From assembly GCA_016703535.1 (NCBI GenBank), contig JADJBV010000002.1:1240001-1304000 (forward strand): a stretch of 64,000 nt of DNA. The letters run 5' to 3'. The DNA is from Deltaproteobacteria bacterium (GTDB taxonomy: Bacteria > Myxococcota > Kuafuiibacteriia > Kuafuiibacteriales > Kuafuiibacteriaceae). Position numbers and translations under genes: made by a program. Of the stretch, positions 40,611 to 48,055 are shown piece by piece. The notes beneath the pieces were generated by a model. It was not told the origin of the DNA, ran no database searches, and saw only the letters and a list, made by a program, of their open reading frames with translations. Position 1 is the first letter of the stretch; each line of letters begins with the position of its first letter.

Positions 40611-41591
40611 GTGAGCTCTTTGCCCGCGCCGCGTTGTCCGGCCCACCCCGATGCGAAGCTGGTCCCGGCCGTCGCCAACGCCAAAGACCAGTTCTTCACC
40701 GTCACCGAAGAGCGGTGGAGTTACCAACGTTGCTCCGACTGTCGGGCGTTGATCTTGGATCCCCGCCCGGGCCCGGAGGCGATCGGCCCCTACTATCGCG
40801 GCTACTACACCGATCAATTCCTGACTCGGCTGGAGCGCCAGACCCAAGGGGGCAAACGGGCCTTTGGTTCGGGGCGGGTGCGGGCCCTGGGCTTCTTGCG
40901 GGGCCTCGATCGGATCGGCTTCGGCAGCCCGGTCGGCAAACGACTGCTCGACGTCGGCGCCGGCCTCGGCGCCTTTGCCCGGTACGCGCGGGACCTGGGT
41001 CGCATGGTGGTCCGAGGCGTCGACTTCTCGGCCAAAACCGCCGAGTTCGCCCGGCGCATCCACGGGCTGGACATCGACGTCAACGAGCTGCGCACTCAAA
41101 ACTATCCGGAGGGCTCCTTCGATCTGGTCACCGCCTGGCACTACCTGGAGCACGTCTACGATCCTTTGGCGGAGCTGAAGGAGATGCGGCGAGTGGTGGC
41201 GCCCGGCGGGATCGTGATGGTGGAGACGCCGACGCCCAGCCTGGCCACCAAGATCTTCGGGCCGAGCTGGATGTACCTGATGCCGCCGACCCACCTCTAT
41301 CACTATCGGCCCCAGACTTTGGTGACCCTGTTCGAGCAGGCGGGGCTCGAGGTGGTGCGGGTCCGTCGGCCCTGGTTCCCGGGCGAGTGGGCGGGCAGCC
41401 TCTTGTTCACCTTGGGGGTTCGCAACTTCACCGAGGTGCTGTTTGGCGGCGGCACCAGCCTGCGGGAGCGGGCCATCCGAGCGGCCTTTTTTGGGATGAT
41501 GCCCCTCGACGTTCCTTGGGGGGCGCTGGTGGCGCTGATCTTTGGTGGGAGCAACCTGCGGGTCTACGCGCGTCGCCCCGCCGACGGTTGA
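40611..41591 (+). CDS. SAM-dependent methyltransferase with N-terminal zinc-ribbon-like motif
   Basis: A 326-residue class I methyltransferase. The N-terminus has CPAHPDAKL and a CSDC pair, like the zinc-ribbon of methyltransferases acting on sugar nucleotides or lipids. Motif I is RLLDVGAGLGAFARYA, with DLVTAWHYLEHVYDP and VVAPGGIVMVETPTP downstream. The C-terminal part is hydrophobic near the end, possibly membrane associated. The start is GTG at 40611, 34 bases after the MFS stop. It ends 4 bases from the convergent outer-membrane-like gene. The substrate is unknown. Confidence 0.82.
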   Translation: MSSLPAPRCPAHPDAKLVPAVANAKDQFFTVTEERWSYQRCSDCRALILDPRPGPEAIGPYYRGYYTDQFLTRLERQTQGGKRAFGSGRVRALGFLRGLDRIGFGSPVGKRLLDVGAGLGAFARYARDLGRMVVRGVDFSAKTAEFARRIHGLDIDVNELRTQNYPEGSFDLVTAWHYLEHVYDPLAELKEMRRVVAPGGIVMVETPTPSLATKIFGPSWMYLMPPTHLYHYRPQTLVTLFEQAGLEVVRVRRPWFPGEWAGSLLFTLGVRNFTEVLFGGGTSLRERAIRAAFFGMMPLDVPWGALVALIFGGSNLRVYARRPADG

Positions 41592-41595
41592 TCAC

Positions 41596-42507
41596 TCAGA
41601 AGCTGACGCCCAAGGTGAAGATCACCGCGCCCAACTCGGCCTTGCCTTTGCGATCGACGTCGACGGTCGCGGAGGCGCCGAGGCTGAGGTTGCCTCGTTG
41701 GTACTCCAGCCCGACGAAGCCGCCATAAGGACGGTCTTCCTTGATCCAAGGGCTGTTGGCCAAACCCGCGGGGTTCAAATAGGCCCCGCCGATCATCCCC
41801 AACTTGCCGCCCTTCACCTGATCCAGATCCAGCCGCAAGCCGCCGATGGCGGTGGTGGGCAGATCACCCCGTTTGGGCAGCGGCAGGCCCGCGAAGGTGG
41901 CCGAACCTTGGTTGAGGTTCATGGTCAAGTGGGAGCCGGGCACCAGGCCCGCGAACAAGCTGGCGGTCACGTCTTCGTGTCGATATCCGACGGTCCCGAT
42001 CAGGCCCACGGCGTCGCTGGGGTTGGGGGTGAGCTCCATCCGATAACCCGGCAAGGCGTACTGACGCGGCAAGATCACCGCCAGTTCGCCGTTCAGGCCG
42101 TCCCGATCGGTGCCGAGGCGCAACACCCCGTCGCTCTCGAAGTTGACCCCCGAAAAGAGGCGGCTACCGTTGGTGGTCAAGAACTGGTGCAGGCTTTCGG
42201 TGAGCCGTCCCGGATCGTGGGGGTGGTAACGGCCGATCACCTCGACCGCCGAACCTTTGAGCTCTAGGGGCCCGACGCCCAACTTCACCTGGCCTTGGCC
42301 GCTGGGATCGCCGACATAAACCTGGACCTGGTTGAGAGAAAGTTGGCCGATCGCCTTCAGCTCGTGGAGGTTCTGGAGCTGGACCGAAACCGGCACGCCT
42401 CCCAACTCGGCGCGGATCTCGGCGGTCAGGCGCGAGCCATCATCGACCGGGATCAAGTGGAGGGCGGCCCCGGTGGCGCCCCCTTCCAGCTTGGTCATCC
42501 GGAACAT
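41596..42507 (-). CDS. Putative beta-barrel outer-membrane protein
   Basis: A 303-residue protein made of alternating amphipathic strands, ending in Phe (AVIFTLGVSF), the usual last-strand signature of BAM-assembled outer-membrane proteins. There is no canonical signal peptide at the annotated start (MFRMTKLEGGATGAAL). Its start overlaps the upstream repeat-protein gene by 13 bases in another frame. Translation coupling, or a frameshift fusion with that protein, is therefore conceivable: together they could make one polypeptide whose C-terminus is this barrel. No named family was recognised. Confidence 0.6.
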   Translation of the reverse strand: MFRMTKLEGGATGAALHLIPVDDGSRLTAEIRAELGGVPVSVQLQNLHELKAIGQLSLNQVQVYVGDPSGQGQVKLGVGPLELKGSAVEVIGRYHPHDPGRLTESLHQFLTTNGSRLFSGVNFESDGVLRLGTDRDGLNGELAVILPRQYALPGYRMELTPNPSDAVGLIGTVGYRHEDVTASLFAGLVPGSHLTMNLNQGSATFAGLPLPKRGDLPTTAIGGLRLDLDQVKGGKLGMIGGAYLNPAGLANSPWIKEDRPYGGFVGLEYQRGNLSLGASATVDVDRKGKAELGAVIFTLGVSF

Positions 42508-45500
42508 AAACCGTTCGAGCTCTTGACGTCGAGCTGCACCTCTTGCCCCCCGGCCAAGACGTCGACCCGGGTGCCGCGGATGTGATCGATCACCAGCCGA
42601 CCGGTGGCGGGATCCAGGTTGACCTGGGCGTCGCCGCCAGTGACCGACACGGTCGCGCTTTTGGTGACCGCTTGGATGTCGAGGCTTTCGCCGCGCAGCC
42701 GGTAGCTCCCGTCCTCTCCGTGGTCGAAGGAGATCCGCTGGCCGCCCAGACGCAGGTCCAGATCGTCCCGTTTGAGCCGGAGTTCGCCGCCCTCCGGGAT
42801 CTGCAGGAAGGCCTCCTTGATGGTCCGGCCTTCGGCGTCGGTGCCGACGTGGAGGCGCACCGCCTCACCCAGGGGCGTCCGCACCCAGACGTCCATGCCC
42901 GAGATGTGGGCGTCCATTCGGCCCAAAGACACGTCCAGGCTTTGCAAGCCACCTTGCGATCCACGGGCCACCTGGAGGGTCACGGCCTCCACTTGGACGT
43001 CCAGCTGTTCACCCAAGGTGCGCAACACCTGGGCCTTGTCGATTCGTACGTTCAGCTGGCCTTCATTGAGGAGGGCCTCGGCCCCTTCGATGCGGGCGTT
43101 GAGGCCCTGGCTCCGGAGGGCCACGTCGGCGGACTGGAAGTCGAGGCGAAGTTCGCTGCCTTCTCGTTGGTAGCTGGCGCCCAGGCCCCGGGTCAGCACC
43201 GAAAGTTCGCCGTCCTTTTGGTGGAAGTCGAGGGCGCCCGGGAAACGAGCCGCGAAGGCGTCGACCTCACCGGTGGGGGTGGTGGCCAAGGTCAGGCCAC
43301 TCAGGCCGTCCAGCGCGACCCGGTGTCCGTCGACTTGGAAGTGGCCCGCGCCACTTTGTACCTCGAGCTGCTGGCCCCCCGCGGCCAAGGTGGACAAGAC
43401 GACCTGGGGCCCGGCCAGATCGATCGCCAGCGGGTGGTCACCTTCGGCCCGGCCCTGATAGTTGAGTTGGGCGGCCCCCAACAAGAGCCGCTGGGCGGTG
43501 CCGTCGGCGGCGAGTTCACCGCTGACCCGCCCTCCTTGCAAGACAAGTTGACCGCCGTCTTTGGCCAGATCGAGGCGGCCCACTTGACCGTCCACGGTGG
43601 TGCGGCCGTCGGCGAGGTAGTCGAGGCGCAAGCGGCTGCCGTTGGCCAAGGTCATGGCTCCGAAGGCGCCGCGGTAGCTGCCGGAGTTGATCTGAGCCTC
43701 GGCGCTCCGGATCCGATCTCCGTCCATGGTCAAGGCCAGGTCGCCGGTGATCAGGGCCAGGGCCTGATCACCTTTGTTCCAGGTCAGCCGATCGGCGTGG
43801 CCGCTCAGTTCGCTCAGCTGGCTGCCATCGGCGTTGAACTTCGCCTTCAGCCAACCTTCGCCGCCGATGGCCAGGTCGCCGAACCTCCCTTGGCCCTTCA
43901 GCTCCCGGACGTTGAACTGGGCCTCCTGCAGCTGGCCATTGGGCAAAAGGGCCAACTCCAGCCGACCTTGGGCCGCGCTCAAGTTGCCCAAGGACCCCCG
44001 GTATTCGACGTCTTCGCCGTACAGCCCGATCCGCTCCAGCGCGCCGCCCCGGGCCAACACGTCGAGGCGGACCTTGCCGGTGCCCAAAAAGGTCCCGTCG
44101 CCGCGCTGCAAGCGGAGTTGACTGGCCTCGCCGTGGGCCCGCTCCAGGTGCCCGGCGGCGTCAAAGGTTGCTCCGAACTTGAGGCCACTCAGGCGCAGTT
44201 GTTCGGCGCCGTCGTCGATCGTCAGTTGGGCGCTGCGACCTTCGACCTTCTCCAAGGTGCCGTCAGGACGGAGCTGGAGTTGGCCTTGGCCTTCGCTGAG
44301 CTGCAACGTTTGGCCGCTGCTCAACTCGGCCGAGAGGCTGCCGGACCCGAGCTTGATCTCCGAGAGGGCGCCGTTGTCGTGGAGTGAAAGATCCAATCGC
44401 CCACGTTGGGCGTCGACCTTGGTGCCGTCGTTCCCCACCCAGTGGGCCTGGGAGGCTTCGGCCGTCAGCTGAGAGAGCAGGCCGTTTTGAAAGCGGCCGG
44501 TGATCGCCCCGTTTTGGGTGCGGAGCCCTCCGCCGGGCCCGGACCAATTTACGGCCGCGCCGCCCGCGCTCAGATCTTGGAGGCGCCCTTGGGCGTCGAA
44601 GTGGGCCGAAAGCCGGGTGGTCTCGCCGTCCACTTGGAAGTTGCCGCCGGTGACCACGGTGCGGCGGCTGGTGCTCTCCAGGCTCCGCAAGTTGCCTTTG
44701 TCGTCCAGAGCAACTTGGAGGTCGCCCCCCTCCAGGCGAGCCCGGTGTTCACCGGTCAAGAGCTCCACGGTGCCGCCCTGGACGCGCCCGCTCCGGAGTT
44801 GGCCGTTTTTGTCCAAGCTCAGCTCGAGTTGAGCTTGGCCATCACCCGAGATCACGTTGTCGCCGTTGGCCAGGCGGAACTGTTGGCCACTCAAGCTCAG
44901 GTTTTGTCCGCCGCCCGGGAGCCGTTGGGTGGTCAAGACCACCTCGGTGCCGGTCAGTTGGGTGCGGCCGCTCAGGATCTCCAGGGCTCCGGCGGTCACT
45001 CGGGTCTGCTGATCATCGAACTGGAGCGTCAGCCGTTCGCCCCGGATCAAGGTCCCGGCCTCGGTGAGGTGGAGTCGATCCGCCTGGGCGTTGGTGCCGG
45101 TGCGGGTTTGGGACGCCCGTAGGCCAGCCACGTCCAACTGAAAGCGATCGTCGCGGTAGACCAGGTGTCGGGCCATCAGGCTCGCGTCGCCGGTCGGACC
45201 GATGAGCAGCTGACCGTCCGTGAGTTGGGCGGTGCCGTTGACCAGATCGATCTGGGCCTCTTTGGCCTGGATCAACCCGATGCCGCTGCCTCGAGAGATC
45301 CCCAAGGTGGTGCCGCTGAGCTGGGCTGACCAGTTGCGGCCCGAGGCGTCGATCCGTTCGGCCACCAGACCGTCCAGGTTTTGGCCCAGGTTGATCGAAC
45401 CTCGATCGGCCACCAGGGTCAGGCCGTCTTTTTGCCAAAACAGGTTTGGCGCTTCGATCCGAAGTTGCCCGTCTTCGTGTACCAGCCGGGCGCCCGGGGG

Positions 45501-46406
45501 GATCAACAGGGTCGCGCCATCGGCCCGATAGGCCAAAGGCGTCCGGGTCCGGAGCTGAAAGTCCGGATAACGCTCCAAGGCCCGATCGGCGTTGCCCAGC
45601 AGCTGGCGGTAGGCCTGCAAGACAACTTGCGCTTGGGCCGGGAAGTGGGTGGGCGAGTCGAGGAGCAGCTGCCGCAGCCCCTGAGGTGAGCCGACCAAAC
45701 GGCGGCTGTCGGGCGCGTCCACCCGGGGCGGGTCGATCCGCAGCGCCGAACCGTTGAGCTCCGGGAGCTTCAGGGAGGGCAGGGTGGCCCAGCTGCGATC
45801 CAAGGTGAGCTCGAGTTGGCCCGGGCGGGCGCTGCGCAACTTCTGCTCCAGGTGCTCCAGGTCGCCCAACAGGTTGGGCGGGAGTTCCTTTTGGAAGAGG
45901 CGATCGACCTTGGCGACCAAGGCCTCGAGCTGCAGGAGGTCCCGGTGGATCACCGGGTCATTCGGCTGGGCCGCGGCGTATTGGCGCTGTTGGGCCACCA
46001 TCGTCCGCCAACGTTCGGCCAGATCGGTCTGCCACACGCCGCTGAGCTGGACCGGCCCGGGTTCCCAGGCCATCACCCCGGTGGGGCCGACGGGGATGGT
46101 GATCGGCGCGACCACGTCGTTGGGGACGGTTTGAGCCAGAGCGCCACCCGCGAAGGGCAGGCCGGTGGCTCCCAACAAGGCGGCCGCGACCGGGGCCCGG
46201 AACTTCTGCAAGATAACTTGCGCTTTTTGAGCCCAGCTCGCCGAACCTTTGGGGGCGGTCTCGGGGCGGCGGAGTTGGTGAGGCCGGACCGGCGCGTCGG
46301 GGGTCTCCAAAGTCGGCGACGGAGGGATCTTGGCCGAAGGGGCCTCGATCACCGGAGCGCCCAGCGCCTCGACCGACGTTCCGGAGTCTCCGACTTTTCT
46401 AACCAT
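42495..46406 (-). CDS. Giant repetitive beta-rich envelope protein (OstA/AsmA-like)
   Basis: A 1303-residue protein. A hydrophobic segment lies at about residues 70-93 (VAAALLGATGLPFAGGALAQ), preceded by about 60 polar residues: a long N-region signal or anchor. After a helical part (about 130-300) it becomes a continuous beta-repeat array with at least 12 turns of the type DxNGxL (DKNGQL, DDKGNL, DAQGRL, HDNGAL, RPDGTL, DAAGHL, LPNGQL). The look resembles the stacked beta-taco of LptA/OstA and AsmA-like lipid-bridging proteins. No family match can be claimed. The start at 46406 is uncertain: no strong ribosome site is present. Confidence 0.65.
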   Translation of the reverse strand: MVRKVGDSGTSVEALGAPVIEAPSAKIPPSPTLETPDAPVRPHQLRRPETAPKGSASWAQKAQVILQKFRAPVAAALLGATGLPFAGGALAQTVPNDVVAPITIPVGPTGVMAWEPGPVQLSGVWQTDLAERWRTMVAQQRQYAAAQPNDPVIHRDLLQLEALVAKVDRLFQKELPPNLLGDLEHLEQKLRSARPGQLELTLDRSWATLPSLKLPELNGSALRIDPPRVDAPDSRRLVGSPQGLRQLLLDSPTHFPAQAQVVLQAYRQLLGNADRALERYPDFQLRTRTPLAYRADGATLLIPPGARLVHEDGQLRIEAPNLFWQKDGLTLVADRGSINLGQNLDGLVAERIDASGRNWSAQLSGTTLGISRGSGIGLIQAKEAQIDLVNGTAQLTDGQLLIGPTGDASLMARHLVYRDDRFQLDVAGLRASQTRTGTNAQADRLHLTEAGTLIRGERLTLQFDDQQTRVTAGALEILSGRTQLTGTEVVLTTQRLPGGGQNLSLSGQQFRLANGDNVISGDGQAQLELSLDKNGQLRSGRVQGGTVELLTGEHRARLEGGDLQVALDDKGNLRSLESTSRRTVVTGGNFQVDGETTRLSAHFDAQGRLQDLSAGGAAVNWSGPGGGLRTQNGAITGRFQNGLLSQLTAEASQAHWVGNDGTKVDAQRGRLDLSLHDNGALSEIKLGSGSLSAELSSGQTLQLSEGQGQLQLRPDGTLEKVEGRSAQLTIDDGAEQLRLSGLKFGATFDAAGHLERAHGEASQLRLQRGDGTFLGTGKVRLDVLARGGALERIGLYGEDVEYRGSLGNLSAAQGRLELALLPNGQLQEAQFNVRELKGQGRFGDLAIGGEGWLKAKFNADGSQLSELSGHADRLTWNKGDQALALITGDLALTMDGDRIRSAEAQINSGSYRGAFGAMTLANGSRLRLDYLADGRTTVDGQVGRLDLAKDGGQLVLQGGRVSGELAADGTAQRLLLGAAQLNYQGRAEGDHPLAIDLAGPQVVLSTLAAGGQQLEVQSGAGHFQVDGHRVALDGLSGLTLATTPTGEVDAFAARFPGALDFHQKDGELSVLTRGLGASYQREGSELRLDFQSADVALRSQGLNARIEGAEALLNEGQLNVRIDKAQVLRTLGEQLDVQVEAVTLQVARGSQGGLQSLDVSLGRMDAHISGMDVWVRTPLGEAVRLHVGTDAEGRTIKEAFLQIPEGGELRLKRDDLDLRLGGQRISFDHGEDGSYRLRGESLDIQAVTKSATVSVTGGDAQVNLDPATGRLVIDHIRGTRVDVLAGGQEVQLDVKSSNGLCSG
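42944..42957. repeat. Dispersed palindrome GCAAG-N4-CTTGC, copy 7
   Basis: N4 is CCAC. It lies inside the giant repeat-protein gene. Confidence 0.9.
45617..45630. repeat. Dispersed palindrome GCAAG-N4-CTTGC, copy 8
   Basis: N4 is ACAA. It lies inside the giant repeat-protein gene. Confidence 0.9.
46208..46221. repeat. Dispersed palindrome GCAAG-N4-CTTGC, copy 9
   Basis: N4 is ATAA. It lies near the start of the giant repeat-protein gene. Confidence 0.9.
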
Positions 46407-46528
46407 ACGCCCACATTTGAACCTGAATGCCGGTCGGGGACCAGAGCGCGGTCTCCCCTGACGGTCAGGCCCGACAGCTCGGTGGTGAGCCGCGTTTTCC
46501 CGAATTTTGGGCGATTTTGGCCGGGGGC

Positions 46529-47398
46529 CTAGGCGATCGCGGGTTCGGGCACGTGGGCGGTGGGGAGCGCCTTGCCCCAGGCGGGCACCGGGCCGTGTTC
46601 CTTGATGTGCTTTTTGGCCAGCTGGTCGACCTGTTGGGTCAACAGATGGAACCACTCCAGGCCCGGGAGCTCGTTGATGGTGGCCTCGGCCTCCCGCAGC
46701 GGGATCTTGCCGTTTTCGTCGGAGAACAAGGAGGCCGCGATGAAGGACAGGTTGTCCCAGCCCCCCACGCCCGAGCCGACCACCGTCCAGAAGTTGCGCA
46801 GGATGAAGCTGGTCAACTTCTGGGCCTTGGGGTCACCCTCGAGCCGCTTCTTCGCTTGAGTATAATAGAAGGCGAAGTGTTTCCGCTCTTGTTTGACGAT
46901 GCGCCGCAGGAGCTCGGCCAACACCGGATTTTCGGTGCGGTTCTCCAGGGCTCGGTAGGCGGCCCCAGCGGTGAGCTCGTTGATGGCGCCCCAGGCCATG
47001 TGGCCCGCGATAAAACGCGGGGTCAGGTAGACCGTGGCCTGAGAGAGCACCATCTCGATGGCCTCACGCACCGACGCGCCTTTGGTGACCTTGGTGTAGC
47101 GATCCGCTTCTTCGGGGCGGCCGCACTCCCGCAAGAGCCGCGAGATGGCCCGGCCGTGCCAGAGCTCCTCGAACACCCAAACCGAAAGGAAGTTGGTGAT
47201 GGCGGGGTCTTTGGCGCTGTGCCCCCCCAAAAGATCCTTCATGTAGAGGATCGTGTGGGTTTCGGTGTCGCCCATGTAGCGGAGGATCCGCTCCTCGGAG
47301 TCGGTGACCCCGATCTTGCGACAGGTGGCCCAATCCAAGTCGTCCAAAGCCACTGCGCCCGATAGTTCGATGAACCGGTCGATGTCGAATTCGGCCAT
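46529..47398 (-). CDS. Ferritin-like di-iron protein, possibly acyl-ACP desaturase-like
   Basis: A 289-residue all-helical protein carrying a complete-looking carboxylate-bridged di-iron set: Glu46, Glu78-xx-His81 (EELWH), Glu141 (NELTAG) and Glu171-xx-His174 (ERKHF). The arrangement and length fit the ferritin-like/acyl-ACP desaturase (or AurF-type oxygenase) superfamily. It would use oxygen to oxidise a lipid or small molecule in the cytoplasm. It lies between the lipoprotein/MMPL genes and the giant repeat protein on the same strand, with gaps of 78 and 122 bases, so membership of one transcript is only possible. Confidence 0.78.
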   Translation of the reverse strand: MAEFDIDRFIELSGAVALDDLDWATCRKIGVTDSEERILRYMGDTETHTILYMKDLLGGHSAKDPAITNFLSVWVFEELWHGRAISRLLRECGRPEEADRYTKVTKGASVREAIEMVLSQATVYLTPRFIAGHMAWGAINELTAGAAYRALENRTENPVLAELLRRIVKQERKHFAFYYTQAKKRLEGDPKAQKLTSFILRNFWTVVGSGVGGWDNLSFIAASLFSDENGKIPLREAEATINELPGLEWFHLLTQQVDQLAKKHIKEHGPVPAWGKALPTAHVPEPAIA

Positions 47399-47476
47399 GC
47401 CCGCGGATCTCCGTCGTCCTTGGGTACGCTTCAGGGCGCCCCGCGGATCGCCGCGCCATATGAAGGCTGGCGGGGG

Positions 47477-48055
47477 CTAATCCGCAAGCTCGATTTTTTC
47501 TAGGACCGCATCTTCCGAGGGGAGCTGGGGTTCGGGCAAGGTGTCCAGCAGGGCCCGGAGCACGTGGAAGCTGGGGGCCACGTAGGGCTCCACCGACGGC
47601 CCCAGCTCCTCGCCGTACCGCCGGGTGACTTCGAGCACGGTCTCGTCTCGGGAGGGAAACGAGCCGCCGCCCTGGGCCGTCCACACCGTCTCGCCGTCGC
47701 GGCACCGGGTCAGGCGGGCCGAGGCCTCCACCTCGAACCCGTCTCCAACCGCTCGCACCGAAGGGGTGATCACCAACAGGCCCTCGAGATCGTCGTGGCA
47801 AGCCGGCGTGACCGTGGCGGTGGCGACCGCCTCCTTGGCGATGAAGTCCCGGTGGTGGTTGGTGTAGCGCTGCGCGATGGTCGCCCACAACTCGCCGACG
47901 TCTTGTCGTCCGTCGGGCAAAGGGTGGACGTGCACGCCGATGCGGACGGTTTGAGTGCGATCGGCGCTTTGGTAGTCGGCGCGCGTTTCGCTATGGCGCA
48001 CCACTCCGCAGGCCGTCGCGCCCCACAACAATAACCAGCCGACGATCCTACGCAC
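47477..48055 (-). CDS. Small lipoprotein, probably MXAN_6521/LA_1396 family
   Basis: A 192-residue lipoprotein (lipobox GATAC, Cys16) with a compact alpha/beta body (RIGVHVHPLPDGRQDVGELWATIAQRYTNHHRDFIAKEAV) and two further Cys. From memory it resembles the MXAN_6521/LA_1396 family lipoproteins of myxobacteria and leptospires, whose function is unknown. The start is GTG at 48055, overlapping the MMPL exporter stop by 8 bases, so it is likely co-translated and a partner of that exporter. Confidence 0.68.
   Translation of the reverse strand: MRRIVGWLLLWGATACGVVRHSETRADYQSADRTQTVRIGVHVHPLPDGRQDVGELWATIAQRYTNHHRDFIAKEAVATATVTPACHDDLEGLLVITPSVRAVGDGFEVEASARLTRCRDGETVWTAQGGGSFPSRDETVLEVTRRYGEELGPSVEPYVAPSFHVLRALLDTLPEPQLPSEDAVLEKIELAD

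Noticed and set aside
42543..44387. 614-codon plus-strand ORF
   Set aside because: Antisense shadow of the repetitive minus-strand gene; composition mirrors the repeats and no domain is visible.
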